From the NCBI GenBank assembly GCA_019918135.1, contig WBZZ01005657.1:1-61165 (forward strand): a stretch of DNA of 61,165 nucleotides. The letters are read 5' to 3'. This document shows positions 50,130 to 61,165 of this stretch, one piece after another. The notes beneath the pieces were generated by a model. The model worked only from the letters and a program-made list of their open reading frames with translations. It was not told the DNA's origin and did not search any database. The DNA comes from Paulinella micropora. Its lineage: Eukaryota > Cercozoa > Imbricatea > Euglyphida > Paulinellidae. Position 1 is the first letter of the stretch, and every line of letters starts with the position of its first letter. Made by a program: the position numbers and the translations under genes.

Positions 50130-51135
50130 ATGAAAAACCCACTGCCAGACTCGCTAGCTTTGACCAACAGCCATTATCTTCTGTGGCACGCAAGCGGCGG
50201 ATCGCCGCCTGCCGTGCAAGACGAGCTTGTAGAGGACAGTACAAGTCCGGGCTGGAAGCTGCTTCATGACCACTGCAGACAAGGGGCCACACACTACTCT
50301 CCGCTGGACTCGGTAGATGGGGGCGCCGGGGCAGAGAACGGTGGCACAGCAGAAGATAACCAAGAGGAGGAGGAAGATGAAGAAGAGGCGGGCGACGGGC
50401 AGGACGAGGACGAAGAGGGCAGCGAAGAAGACGATGCGGAAGATTATACTTCTTCGGCAGAGGAAACCAATGAGGAGGACGGCGGACCACCCCCGCGTTC
50501 TATCCAAGATTACGCGAACGCCGACAACAGGATTGTCTGCCGGGGGTCAGGAGTAGTTTCCTACGCGCAGATCATCCCCGACGCACTGGCCTCGGCGCTC
50601 CTTTATTACGACCTAGTGTCTATCGCACATAACCTCCTTCACCCCACGCAGGCAAGCCCGAGCGAGCGGACTTCTGCGCCAGGCCAAGGCATACACCAAG
50701 AGGTGGCTAAGCTGTTCGTGGCGGGCCCTACCGCCGCGGACAATCTGGGGGCTGCTTGGAGGCGGGAATACGACGGGGTCGACAGCGAGCTCAAGGAGAT
50801 GCGCCAGCAGCAGCAGGCTACGGGCGGGTCGCCCCGGAGTGACGACGTCAAGCGGCTGGGCGCACTGATCGCGGCCTGGGCGCTGGAGCAGACCATGGGG
50901 TGCAGCAGCGCTACAATACTATCCCTCCTCCGCGATGGGCCAGCGGATTTCGCAGCGGCGGTTGCGGAAGAAGCTCCAAGCCGAATGGAGAGATGTCGGC
51001 GTTCCTGCCCGGGGGGAGTTCCTGAAGAAGCTGCTGCAAGTGGGCCTACCACAGCCGCACATCGCGGGAACGGATGCAGCGGAGCGCTTGTCCTTGATTG
51101 CCTTGAGTAGAACGTTCCTGTATTCACCAGAGTAG
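50130..51135 (+). pseudogene. GC-rich gene with acidic tract, one frameshift near its end
   Basis: ORF 50130-51110 starts MKNPLPDSLALTNSHYLLWH, has a Glu/Asp-rich tract (about residues 75-120), then GPPPRSIQDYANADNRIVC, SYAQIIPDALASALLYYDLVSIAHNLL and a long helix. A shift near 50935 moves into GQRISQRRLRKKLQAEWRDVG and FLKKLLQVGLPQPHIAGTDA, ending TAG 51133-51135 with AATAAA at 51142. The acidic tract plus IIPDAL--ALLYYDLVSIAHNLLHP resembles the 40.3-38.9 kb gene. No known family. Confidence 0.5.
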
Positions 51136-51139
51136 TTGG

Positions 51140-51735
51140 TGAATAAATCCTCTTTGAACTGCATTGAATGCGTCCACCAGAGGTCCGTAGTGAGAGGAGT
51201 AGACTTACCTTCCTCCACTTCCTTCAAAAACTTCTTTTCAGAGGGCAGAAGACCATGGTAGACGCCCAGTATGGTAAAAGGGTCCAAGCATTTCCTCTTG
51301 TGCTCGCGGATACGCGACAGGGGATCGTCGTGGCGTGAGTTGCCGAACATTCCACGTTGCCAGGGGTAGGCCAGGTAGCGTTGGTACACATGTAGAGCAC
51401 GATGAGCAGCAAAGAGGATGATCTTGCTGGGTGATAGGGGGGTGACCCTAACACAAACAAAAACCAAACACACACTGTGTTGGTCGACTGCATAGAGTGT
51501 GGAAGAACAGAAATACGACACAAAAATGCAGAGACAGGTGAACGATCTGTCCCACATATGTGGTTTTTGATGACCTCTGATCTTCCACGTTCGTTGAGTA
51601 GTACCTTCCTTGTAGGAGGTGCTTTCAAATCGATCTGTCGACAGAGCACACAAAACTCGTGTGTGCAGTTTCCACTTGAAAGAAAAATTCGAATTGTGAG
51701 TTTGGATACAACCGCAAGGGATAAATACACAACGA
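51140..51735 (-). CDS. Unrecognised minus-strand gene, probably spliced
   Basis: Two open stretches look coding. 51480-51700 has CTHEFCVLCRQIDLK and APPTRKVLLNERGRSEVIKN, with a CxxC pair. 51140-51445 has PSKIILFAAHRALHVYQRYL, WQRGMFGNSRHDDPLSRIRE and LGVYHGLLPSEKKFLKEVEE. Between them is a likely intron ending in GTGTTAG near 51446. The donor is unclear. The gene is tail to tail with the 50.1 kb gene and its 3' end overlaps that gene's AATAAA region. No family recognised. Confidence 0.4.
51142..51147 (+). terminator. Poly(A) signal AATAAA
   Basis: AATAAA seven bases after the stop of the 50.1 kb gene. Confidence 0.6.
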
Positions 51736-51739
51736 ACTC

Positions 51740-52250
51740 TTATTAAAAGACTCTATGGCTGCAAACAGCCCTAACTCCTAAGAGTAGGTGAAATACCAGT
51801 AAATAGCTGAGAGGTCACTTCGTTTATTTACGTTGATTTCTACTGGTTTGCAAAGTACGATCTTGGGTGAACGTAGATTGTGAGTAGATGTTAGGCGACA
51901 CTTGAAGTTAAATGTGCAAAGTACTTGAAGGTGGCTTCAAGTTCGAGTCATTGGTGTTCAAGTGTAAGTCCTGAACTTTCATTTGGAAAAGTCTTTCTGA
52001 GCCTAATGGCTGTGCACGCAGTGCACGGCAAATATCATTTTTATGTTCTCTTGACTGTGTTCCCCAAAATTCACCGGTTTTGCGATTTTTAGCATATCAT
52101 GGGAAAAAGGCAGCCAAGAAGGGGAAAATGGCATTTGCTGTAAAAACTTTGATTAAATCGTTTGAAGTCATTCCTGGACGAAATCGAAAGATAGTTAGTG
52201 AAGTCGAAGCGTCTTGCAGAGGAGAATCTAACGGATTGGTCAAAACAGTA
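51740..52250. other. Interval without recognisable gene
   Basis: Mixed-composition DNA with short imperfect repeats of TCAAGT words. Nothing coding was seen. Confidence 0.6.
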
Positions 52251-52255
52251 TAATA

Positions 52256-52628
52256 TCAACGGTAAGGGTTTGCGCCAGTCGTTAAATTGATCAGTCTGAT
52301 AGTAGAGATGGTCTTATCAAGATATCCACCGACTTGACTATCTCCTGCGAGTACTTGCCAACCAACTCTTGCACAGACTTTTGGCTCATTTGCTCCACAG
52401 CCTTCTCCAATATATTTTGTAAGTCTCTCCATGGCACTTTGCACACAGGGGAGCGTATGGTCATCCAGTTTTCCATTCACCGCCTCAATTGTTCTCGTCA
52501 TACGCTCCACCTCTTGGCTCAAATGCTCCAACGATTGGCTGATTCTCCTCATTCGCATCATCATCCACTCTCTGCTTTTTGGGTGATCTGCGATCTTCAG
52601 AATACTCCTCTTCTACCTGTTCTGCCAT
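52256..52628 (-). pseudogene. Small coiled-coil protein with acidic/basic start, frame change
   Basis: ATG 52628 (MAEQVEEEYSEDRRSPKKQR) is followed by an acidic stretch. A shift near 52540 leads into a coiled coil (LEHLSQEVERMTRTIEAVNG) and a C-terminal helix (SAMERLTKYIGEG, VGWQVLAGDSQVGG). The end overlaps a 50-base segment also found at 39.85-39.9 kb. The N-terminal KKQR/coiled-coil style recalls the gag-like start of the Gypsy element, but similarity is too weak to claim. Confidence 0.4.
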
Positions 52629-52639
52629 CGTAAGTTTTG

Positions 52640-55590
52640 TAGTTCACAAGGCTCAAGTGTCTGTTGGTTTTTTTGATTTTTTTTTTTTTTTTACTGTTTC
52701 AAATTGTTTACAGCCGGCTACCTCAATTTACCCAGAAAGTTACTCAATGATGTTTAAGTGCATGCGCATGATTGCCGATTGGCAATGAAAAATAACTACT
52801 TTCAGAAGCAGGAAAAAATAAAAAAATTGTATAAACATATTAAAAGTTCATTATATTATTAACAACCGGACCCGAAACTTGTAAAAATTTAAAAGAAAAG
52901 TTTAATATGACGGTGTAGTGAGTCTGTTCACTCAGTCGTAGTACTGGTTGCAAAAATGCTGTTGCCAATTGGTAACTGAGTTTGTTTGAAAAAATAAGAA
53001 TTGAAAAAATTATGTTTTTTTGAATACAATGTGGAAAAATGATCATTTAATATTGGTAAAGACTTTTGTAAATTGACGTTATTATCTTTAGAATCAGAGC
53101 TAATATTTGAGCGCATAGATTGCAATAGCGAATTAGTATAAAATACAAACAACAAAAAACAGCTTCCTTTCAGCTGAGATTATGAAATGAAAACAGCAAC
53201 TAATTTGTCTCCATGATGTTGTGAGTTGACACGGACGACAACAAAAACAAAAACAACATTATTTGGTTTTTCGAAGATGTAAAGAAACTCAAAAAACGAA
53301 AACAAAACCATGTGCTTCACAAAGCAATTTTACATTACTTGTTTTTGTCAAATAAAACCATATATGTCAGAAATAGAATGTGAAGCGGTGAACATGCAAA
53401 CATATTTAACAATCTCGAGGGTGATTGCAAGCACAAACGAAATATAAAAAGTAAACATGCATGATAACATCACCAATAAGTAGGACAAAGTATGTGGAAA
53501 AGGGGGGCAAAACACAAGAAAAAAATATCGTTGGTCAGCAAACAAAACATGTTTGTGTACACAGCAAAGGTAACGTGAGTGTGGAATTGGGCAGGCAAAC
53601 ACGTAGCAATGTTGCAAGCTGGAAATAGAACAGAGCATGTACACAGTGATTATGTAATGAGAAAAAAGCAAGTTGTTCTGTTATTTTCTTGATTTTATTC
53701 TCTCAAACATGACTTTCTTAAATATATTTCTCTCTATTCTCAGTGTGTCGTGCACATGTGATGTGATAAAAGATGCACACACACACAAATGCATGGGTGG
53801 TGGACGTGCAAGCTTGTGACAACATGTGAAATAATTCATAACAGCAAAAACACACAAAACACAGAAAAATGGATTGCACAAAAACACACGAAATGCGTGC
53901 ACTGTCTGCTTGAACTTTCTGCACATACACAACAACATATGAAACCAACGAGACAGATCACATAGGCGTCACACACAGAATTCAAGGTTAGCTGGCAAAG
54001 CAACAAAAAAGTGTGGGGGTTATGAATGACATAAATTGCTTTATGTTGTGACAAATACAAGTTGTGCTTTATTCTGTTTCTATTCGAGCTGTGTGCACAC
54101 AATCATACTGCTCTTTTTTCATCATCTCTTTCCTATGCTTTCTTACCTATGGGCGCATGTGTATGTACAAATATTGATGTGACAGAAGGAAGCGTTTGTG
54201 TAATGTAAACTGTTAGGAGTCACGCGTTTCTACCTTCAGAATTAACGAAAACAGAACTAAGCTCCTCCCACATCCTTTCTGTCTTCGTTTGCTAAGGTGT
54301 CTTGTCTATCTGAACATAAATATCTAATCTCTATGTATTTTGCATGCGCTTTGTCAAACAAAAACCAAAAACTATTCACGGCATGCTCTTCTCCAACCAA
54401 ATAATATCCACTTGTAATAAAAATAAAATTATCTATAATTGGGAAGACGATACACATAGAAGTAGCTGTTTCAATATCTTTTTTTCATTAAAACATGTGT
54501 AATGCCCCCAACGATAGCTCGTAAAAAGTCAGTAATACAACCAAACACAGTCCTCAAAAGATGAGAATGATGTCTCGTTATATTAGCTTAGTGAAGCCAA
54601 AAAGAAAACGGCAACAGACCAGGAATAAAGTGGCATCAGGTCCAATCCGGACAAATAATACTGAAAACAAGCTGGTGCACCTGTCACCAGGAAAAGGTAC
54701 TTTTTACCGGCTATCCGGGGTGTGATGCCTACAGTACCCCCTCCCGATTTTATGACGGAAATAGCATTTTCGTCATACACCTTCTGATTTCTTTCTGCAA
54801 ATAGTATGCGCTATGGAGTCATGCCACACGGCGCATCGACCCACGGATAGACGCTAAAAGACGATAATATATCCTCATACTGCACGTCAAAGCGGATTCT
54901 CCAGCCTTTCTTGTAGATTTTTGAACTCCTTCCCCTCGATCTCTTTTTTTTTTTTTTCTCTGCATTATGTCAAGAACAAACGTACTATTAATAAAAAAAA
55001 TACAAGCAACGTGGTGCTGTAGTACGATTCCCCCTTTGATCTCCTTCTTCTTCTTATCATTATTATCATTATTATCATTATTATTATTATTATTATTATT
55101 ATTCACAGGGAGATCGTAAGTACATTGTCTTTTTTTATGACATACCCTTGTATAAGGCGGATATCCTATGATATAGTATTAGGGGGCCAGTCCTAATAGC
55201 TATATCCGAAGTAGATGTGTATGTACCCGACCCTGCGATATACCGACACAAGTAGAGATTGACCGTGCTCAGGTGCGACAGTATATAATCTATCGTAAAA
55301 AATAATTTAATGAAAGTTTCAGAGAACATTTCATTTTCGAGAACATCATCCCAGGACTTGGAAAGGGTCATACCCGGGAACACCATCGCTCAATACACTA
55401 GCAATCGCCCTATACGGTGTAGTATCATCGTCGATCGACCTTTCGCACTCGTATGTTGCAATCGAATGCCAAGTTATATCACTGAGTCTTTTTAATATTC
55501 ATATTGATAACTGATGATGCATGATCAAATCATGATACGCCGTGGGCAATCAACCAGTTTGTTTGAGACGCATAAAGAAAAATGATTTCT
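52640..55590. other. AT-rich interval without recognisable genes
   Basis: About 3 kb with only short ORFs in all frames, a T-run (52673-52692), CA-rich stretches (53770-53900) and an (ATT)n tract (55056-55102). It could contain the 3' end of the Gypsy element, but no LTR pair is visible in the window. Confidence 0.6.
55056..55102. repeat. ATT microsatellite
   Basis: (ATT)n of about 45 bases with a CATT-rich start. Confidence 0.9.
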
Positions 55591-55593
55591 TTG

Positions 55594-57075
55594 TCACTGC
55601 CTTCGTCGTCTGGCGCGGATTTCTTTGCCTGGTGGAGGACCACTAACAAAAGTCAGATCGAACTTTGACTGTTCGAGAATGTCCCAGATCTTATTAGGGA
55701 TTCCGCCCAACGATAATTCAAAAGGGACATCAAGCACTCCTCTTGGTAGTGTCTGAATGGTCCACTCAGTATAATCCTTGTCTCTGGGAGTAATTGTATC
55801 ATCCCATGTCTCGAGACTTTTTGCGTTTTTATATACTGGCAGATAATGTCTTGCCTTTGGATCCTCAACCGGGTCCATACTTCTCCAAAACTGGAGTATC
55901 GGTTGTATTTTTTTTGCGGCTGATGATATTTTGAGTGTCCGTGTGACACGCATCTGTCGTGGGACCGCCACCACCCGCATCAAGTATAAGTCTGAGAGAG
56001 TGTCATCAGCGACATGTTGTTCCGCTGGTCTCATCAGATAGAAAACATTTTTCACCCATGCGATGGTTGCTATCGCATCGCCTTCCTTCCATCGCTCATG
56101 GACAATCTCAACGTTGCCCGCGTTTGGGTCAGTGTCCGTCCCCTCCTCCTCCTGGTGGACGTCCTTTGATCTCATCGACCTCATCGCCTTCCTCGGTTGG
56201 TCGTTGATAAGATCATTCCGCGCTCTCCTTAGCTGCGCCTCTGTGATCTTCTCCTTCTTTCCGCTATGCTCTCGCGGAGACTTGGACTGAGTCCCCACCG
56301 CGCTTATGCGGTCAGTCTTCTCCTTGCTGTCCACCTCACTCTCCTCCTTCTCAGCTATCGGTGCCCGATAAGCATCGTCTTGGTCTATGCCAGCCTCCTT
56401 GTGGATGGGCGGCACCTCTTTGAAATCATCCTTCATCCGTTCTAACGCCTCCTCAACGGATTCATCTTCCAGTAAGAAGGGATCATACTTAATCAGCCTT
56501 CTTACATTCACAATTTGCACCTTCCCTCTACCCCTGATCTTGTAATTCAGAGGTCCCGTCTGTTCCATAATCTGATAAGGTCCTTTCCAGTGAGTGAACA
56601 GCTTAGAGCTGACTCCTTTCGGGACCTGAGGATGGTACAATAGTACAATATCCCCGACCTGGAACTTGATCTGATCCAAGTGCGCTTGTCGCACCCCTTC
56701 AGCATCAGTCTTTCGGCGCTCCGCCTCTCTATGCGCCCTGACTATTTGTTCCGCCTCCATCTTCACTCTAAGTCTCATCCCAAACAACTCATCCGCATCC
56801 GCCCAAGTGTCTTTTGGGTGAAGGAGCGAAGTCGGGATATCAGGCTCACGCCCATATACTAACTGATATGGCGAGATTGAGCTCTTCGAGCCTCCTAACG
56901 CCGTAGAGGGTAGACAGTTCATTGCAAACGCAAATGATGGTGCTGCCTCGACCCATGCTCTTTGATTCTCCTTCTTCGTGCAATACATCTTTAGCGAGGC
57001 TTTGAGGGGTCTGTGTACCCGCTCGATTTTCCCATTTGCTCGCGGGTTATAGGCAGTAACATATTGCCATTTCAT
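55594..57075 (-). pseudogene. Integrase C-terminal half with long C-terminal extension
   Basis: 493 codons open. YVTAYNPRANGKIERVHRPLK supplies the catalytic Glu of the DDE triad. FQVGDIVLLYHPQVPKG followed by WKGPYQIMEQTGPLNYKI is the GPY/F-like module of Gypsy integrases. A charged linker of about 120 residues and a final globular-looking domain (IATIAWVKNVFYLMRPAEQH, VPRQMRVTRTLKIS) extend well beyond the usual end. I do not recognise that domain, and it is not an obvious chromodomain. The frame joins 57085-57420 over a single TAG near 57085. Confidence 0.75.
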
Positions 57076-57084
57076 CCCGTAATA

Positions 57085-57675
57085 CTAAGATAGTTTGTCG
57101 ATGACCTCGTTATTAAAGTCCGAGCCTCGATCAGAACATATCTTTCTTGGTACTCCGATCTGTGAGATGATCCTATCGATCAGCGCCTCGGCCGTCGTCT
57201 TGCCGGTAACGTCTTTGACAGGGATGATCCACACATAGTTGGTGGCTCTGTCAATAGCCGTAAGGAGGTATTTGTAACCATCCTTCGATTCTGGGAAAGG
57301 TCCCACATGATCAATGTGTATAAACTCAAACATCCCCTCATGAAGAGGAAATTCGCCAATCAGGCCGAAATTTGCCTTCAGTGGTGTTTTGTTTATCTTG
57401 CACGGGATGCATGCATCCACCGCCTGATCTATCTCCTATTTCATCTTCTTCCACCAGAATCGCCTCGCTACGAACATATGAGTTCGTTGTCGACCCGAAT
57501 GCGCCAAAAGTGTGCAAATGTGGGCTGCGACAAATATAAATCGTCTCAGACTCTCCGGTACCCAAAGGGTCCATTTGTCCGGCTGTGACGCATAGCGACC
57601 GTGAAGGCCCTTGTACCACAGTAGACCATCTCTCCATCCCATCTCCTTCATCTGATCTTTGATCGCTTTCGTCAT
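57085..57675 (-). pseudogene. Integrase zinc and catalytic core, with in-frame TAG codons
   Basis: The HHCC zinc module (HICTLLAHSGRQRTH ... CIPCKINK) and the core with IHIDHVGPFPES (first Asp) and CSDRGSDF (second Asp) are clear. An in-frame TAG near 57436 separates the zinc module from the core, and another TAG near 57085 separates the core from the Glu-bearing half. Integrase would insert the cDNA copy into the genome. This copy cannot make the full enzyme without stop suppression. Confidence 0.8.
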
Positions 57676-58139
57676 CCGTAGCTCATCCGGGTTCTGATAT
57701 AACTGTATCAGTTCTTTAAACTCCGGATCTTGAGCCTGCTGTTGCCTCCATGCGGTAGGCGAGGCTATATGAATAGTACCATCTTCTAGCCGTATCCCGA
57801 TTCTTTCCGGGTCATCGTCTAGGTCACTTCTCCGCTCTTGAGGAGGCTCCGCATAAACATCCTGCGTCTCCTCTTCCTCTCTTATGTTCGCCTTCGCATT
57901 CTCATATACCTCATAGGACCACTCAGCGTCCTCCTGGGTATGTAGCTCACAACATATCCCGTGATCCGGGCCTTGTGGACTGTACCGTAGACCTGTGCGG
58001 TCATATCAGACTCCACTCGCCATCTCCATCGCCTCAATGTGGCTGACCTCATACACCTTGTCAGTGGACAAGTCTTCCATCTCCACCGTGGACACCAACG
58101 CCGATACGTCTGAGTTAAACTCTAGCCTAGAAAGGACCA

Positions 58140-59394
58140 CATTTCACTTTCCCGGTAGATGGACCATTGTAAAATCGAAACAAGACAAGAACGCTTGCCA
58201 CCGCGCCAGCCGTCCCGTCTGTTCATGATTCATCAACCATAACAGGTTATGATGATCAGTTCTGACAGTAAATTGATGTCCTCCCCAAATACTCTCTGAG
58301 CCTCTTGAGGGCCCACACCACCGCTAACGCCTCTCTTTGCCTTGTGCAATAGTTTCTCTCCGCCGCACACAACTTCCAACTAATAAACATGATTGGGCGT
58401 AATTTCTTCTCCTCATCCTCTTGTTGTAATACAGCCCCAATCGCAAACTTAGATGCGTCTGTATCGACTACGAATTGTTTCGTAAAGTCGGGCATCGTTA
58501 ACACCAGTCCTCCGTCTTTCGGGTCTTTATAAATAAGATCTTTGAGCGCATGAAACGCTTGCAAGCCTCTTCGCCCCACTTCTCAAAGTCTCCAAAATCT
58601 ATCATTTTCTCCAACTTAGCCGTGTTGCACCCCAATTGGGTATAAACTGGCTATGGTATTGCGCCAAGGAATGAGTGCAATTCAGTGCGGTTCTTTGGTA
58701 TCGGTCGATTCATAATCTCCTCCCTCTTCTCTTTGGATATCGAGACTCGATTATGGGAGATCTCGTACCCTAAGTATGTCACACTCGTCTTGGCAAGTTG
58801 ACACTTCTTTAGATTGCACTTCAGGCCAAAAGCTCCGATGCGCCTGAATATATCGAACAAATGATCGATATGCTCCTCCATTGTGTTAGAGTATACGATA
58901 ATGTCATCGATATAGCAAAATGCATATTCTCCCGCCTTCTGTCCCCGCCTTCTCATAAAGCCACCGTCAGACAAATCATCGTACTGACTGCTCAACATCT
59001 TCTGCATCGCCTTCTGGAAAAGTCCTGGGGCTTGCTTGAGGCCCATCGGAAGCACTTTCCATTGGTATATTTCCATACCCACCACAAACGCCGTCAGCCA
59101 TCTGGACTTTTCCTCCAGTGGTATCTGCCAGAAGCCATTCTTAAGGTCAATGACTGAATAGAATTTTGCATTCCGCAGTACTCTCCTTCCTTCTTCTAAT
59201 GTAGGGAGAGGATTTCTCTCTTCCTCCAGCACCTTGTTAACACGAGCATAGTTAACTGTCAGGCGCCATTCTCCTCCTGGCTTCGGCACTATTCTCGGTT
59301 GTGAGACTATTGAGGATGTTGATCTCTCAATAAAGTCCTCATTGAGCAGCTGTCTTGCTAGCTCCTCCTCTATCTTCGCCTCATGTATACTCAA
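58140..59394 (-). pseudogene. Reverse transcriptase and RNase H
   Basis: ORF 58651-59394 carries RT motifs: IVPKPGGEWRLTVNYARVN, FYSVIDLKNGFWQIPL (first Asp), LPMGLKQAPGLFQKAM, and FCYIDDIIVYS (YIDD). After a break near 58640, ORF 58256-58579 has RNase H (FVVDTDASKFAIGAVLQQ, CTRQREALAVVWALKRLREYL). A frameshift near 58275 then leads to FTVRTDHHNLLWLMNHEQTG, the last RNase H Asp region. The order and motifs are those of Ty3/Gypsy elements. Confidence 0.88.
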
Positions 59395-59552
59395 ATTCGC
59401 CCTTCGTGGTGCCGGTGACGGCTCCGCACCCGGTATTTTGTAAATAACCGCAGTGAAATCTTCAGGCTTGACACCACCTGCATGTGGAGGGTCAAAAATT
59501 TCCTTGTTCGCCTCTAATTTGGCTTTTAAAAGCTCCTTCTCCTTCTCCGTGC

Positions 59553-60581
59553 CTACTCCAATATTTTCCGCCCCGCCTCTTGAAAATCTTCATCAGACAT
59601 CTGCTTATGTTGCTTGAGGGGTTCACTGTCCTCCAAGCCTAAGTCCTCTTCCGAGACATCATCTAGGCCTGTCGTTTCATACGTGACAGTGTCCGGCTCA
59701 TCATCTTTACCGAGATCCACCAGCATGTCAATGAGTCTCGCGTATTGCAAAGGAGCTTTACGGGTGTAAAAAACCATCAAAGCATGTGAATGCTTGCGGT
59801 ATCAATTTCAACTTGTCGAGGTCTCTGAGCTTCCGCTTGTATGCACTGCTCTGCTCACGAGTTCCCATACGACAAGCCACCACTAGCTGTTGCTTACGAG
59901 AGGGTACCGGTATAGGATGATCAATAAGCCGGTCCCTTATTTCCTGTGCCCATATCGCCTTCTCATTATATGACAGGATAATAGTATACTGCTTATTATT
60001 TTCGAATAAAGTCCGTAAGCATTTCTTCACTTCAGTTAGTGAACGCGGCCACGTCGGCTCGTCACCCCAGAAATCAGTAATAAAACTTTTAATAGTTTCT
60101 GGTGGAGTATCCGGGATTCGCCTCGTTCTCCTTGGTACAAACGCCTCCCTTTTTTCTTCTCCTACTTTCGCATGGAAACAGTATCCGTTAGTAATATGGA
60201 CATCTGTTCCTACTCCTTCCGCGAATCTCGCCAACGACTGGCTTCTTTGTGCGACACATATAATCTCCTCTTTCGCTTCTCGATTAAGTCATCAATAGAC
60301 TTTTTGTCCCAATGGCATGTAGGAACTGTGACAGTGCACACTTGGGATTCCCAATTGTCAGTCCAGGACAGTTCATCCTGTCTTACAACATGGGGGTGAA
60401 CGTACACCTCAAGTGCCTCATGTGCGATGGCTATCTTTTTGTGATCAGTCGCTAGACTCAGCTCATAAGCATCATAAGAGTCAGTAGCGTTGAAGGGATC
60501 AATATCGTTCTCTTCTCCTCTTTTTACTCCATATATCACTCGCCGTGCGGCGCAATCAATCACAGCCCCCATCGTAGCCAA
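59553..60581 (-). pseudogene. Spacer protein between protease and RT
   Basis: ORFs 60210-60581, 59758-60234 and 59553-59780 follow one another with small overlaps in different frames. They contain DCAARRVIYGVKRG (end of the protease fold), a Trp/Asp-rich stretch, FVPRRTRRIPDTPPETIKSF, VACRMGTREQSSAYKRKLRD and an acidic end. No known domain apart from the protease tail. The unusual length of this spacer may reflect an extra domain of this lineage. Confidence 0.5.
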
Positions 60582-61163
60582 TTAGTCATACGATAGTAAT
60601 ATGGACCCGTGGTAACCGGGGACGACATAGAGGTCCATACGGTATACTCGTGCGGATTTCAATTTAAAGGTCAGTGTGATGATTCCCGTGATATCCGTCC
60701 GGCTGCTCACTCCTTTGAGAGTGCCAGTCGAATTTTTCATATTTCCTTCCACTCAGTCCCGGTATCGATTAAAAAACTTCCGGCCGACAATATTAATATT
60801 CGCCATCGTATCATTACCAACTTTTAATATTGTCTTCAATGTTTCACAATAAAGTTGCATATAACACAGAGCATCGGGCCTGTGTATATTGGCTGCGAGA
60901 ACAAGAACTTTACGTTCCAAATTTTGGAGTCTTGTCTCTAAGTTTTTCAACTCCTCCTTCTTCTCCTCCTGCTTCATCTCATTAACATTTTTATTATTCT
61001 GCGGTACTGGTGCGTTTACTATTTGAGCGACATTGTCTTGTGGTACTTGAGTACACACATTGTGTTTTTGCTCGCCACCCGCCGCGACCGTAGACATTGA
61101 GTCTGTTCGTGGTTGTTTGCTTGGCCGAAGCGATACGTCTGCCATTGGCCTCCTCGCCTCCAT
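60560..61163 (-). pseudogene. Gag-like coiled coil and retropepsin
   Basis: ORF 60753-61163 has an N-terminal disordered region (MADVSLRPSKQPRTDS) and a coiled coil (KKEELKNLETRLQNLERKV). A frame change near 60765 exposes FLIDTGTEWKEI, the retropepsin DTG motif. Another shift gives YRMDLYVVPGYHGSILLSYD, followed by an in-frame TAA and LATMGAVIDC, the last protease strands. No CCHC knuckle was found in the window, and gag proper may lie beyond the edge. Confidence 0.65.
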
Positions 61164-61165
61164 CG

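Larger units (their letters stand above)
55594..61165 (-). mobile_element. Ty3/Gypsy-type retroelement, decayed, truncated by the window
   Basis: On the minus strand the order is gag-like coiled coil, aspartic protease, unknown spacer, reverse transcriptase, RNase H, integrase: the Ty3/Gypsy order. Frames are broken by indels and by in-frame TAA/TAG codons. The 5' part lies outside the window and no LTRs were identified. Confidence 0.85.

Noticed and set aside
52256..52633. Gypsy gag second copy
   Set aside because: The coiled-coil and basic start are only compositionally similar to the 61 kb ORF; no aligned motif supports homology.
1..61165. tRNA, rRNA, CRISPR array or bacterial operon
   Set aside because: No cloverleaf, ribosomal or regularly spaced repeat-spacer pattern was seen. 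Introns and AATAAA argue for a eukaryotic locus.

Overview
This is a stretch of a eukaryotic nuclear genome, most likely from a unicellular alga or other protist. I cannot name the species. GT-AG introns of 64-91 bp can be placed by reading through them (27260-27323, 28253-28343, 48384-48461, 48576-48659). AATAAA signals sit at gene ends. GATA, GAA/TTC and ATT microsatellites, a Ty3/Gypsy-type retroelement, a DDE-transposase element and an integrated DNA virus are all present. Most of the window is accessory DNA. Reading frames are broken by 1-2 base indels in every compartment (host-like gene, virus, GC island, transposon, retroelement), often next to homopolymers. Some of this is probably assembly error and some is decay. 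Broken genes are therefore described as single genes with breaks.

Layout. (1) 1-3.0 kb: a ubiquitin-specific-protease-like gene whose last ORF also carries a Ulp1/C48-like tail. (2) 3.0-3.9 kb: non-coding, with a GATA microsatellite. (3) 3.89-27.06 kb: an AT-rich, almost complete Polinton-like virus (PLV) with ~0.84 kb terminal inverted repeats. It encodes a double-jelly-roll major capsid protein, a minor (penton) capsid protein, an A32/FtsK-type packaging ATPase, a PrimPol-like primase joined to an SF3 helicase, a tyrosine recombinase, a PLA2-like capsid-associated protein, a phage-like fibre with ~15 NLYYT repeats and an S74 chaperone tail, a GIY-YIG nuclease, a DUF5754 protein and many small proteins. 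The left end carries an extra inverted copy of the outermost 180 bp, forming a long palindrome. (4) 27.1-28.4 kb: a host-like leucine-rich-repeat gene with introns. (5) 28.4-40.3 kb: an intron-poor, very GC-rich island of six closely packed genes in convergent, tandem and divergent arrangement, with AATAAA at convergent ends. The architecture is like a dsDNA virus, but no protein was recognised. (6) 40.92-49.75 kb: an ~8.8 kb DNA transposon with ~220 bp diverged inverted repeats, a DDE-type transposase with a SAP-like tail, and accessory genes. (7) 49.8-52.6 kb: GC-rich coding DNA resembling block 5, then two small genes. (8) 52.6-55.6 kb: AT-rich DNA without recognisable genes. (9) 55.6 kb to the end: a decayed Ty3/Gypsy-type element on the minus strand, truncated by the window.

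In the PLV, the replication genes lie at the right, the fibre in the centre, and the capsid and packaging block (8.4-15.8 kb) runs leftward as a late-type cluster. A TATA-rich motif precedes many start codons. Two terminal genes begin inside the two TIR copies and so share promoter and start codon. The recombinase appears to have an R-K-R-H-Y residue set without the usual HxxR histidine. Together with the palindromic end, this makes a telomere-resolvase-like life cycle a testable idea. It is an inference, not a demonstrated fact.
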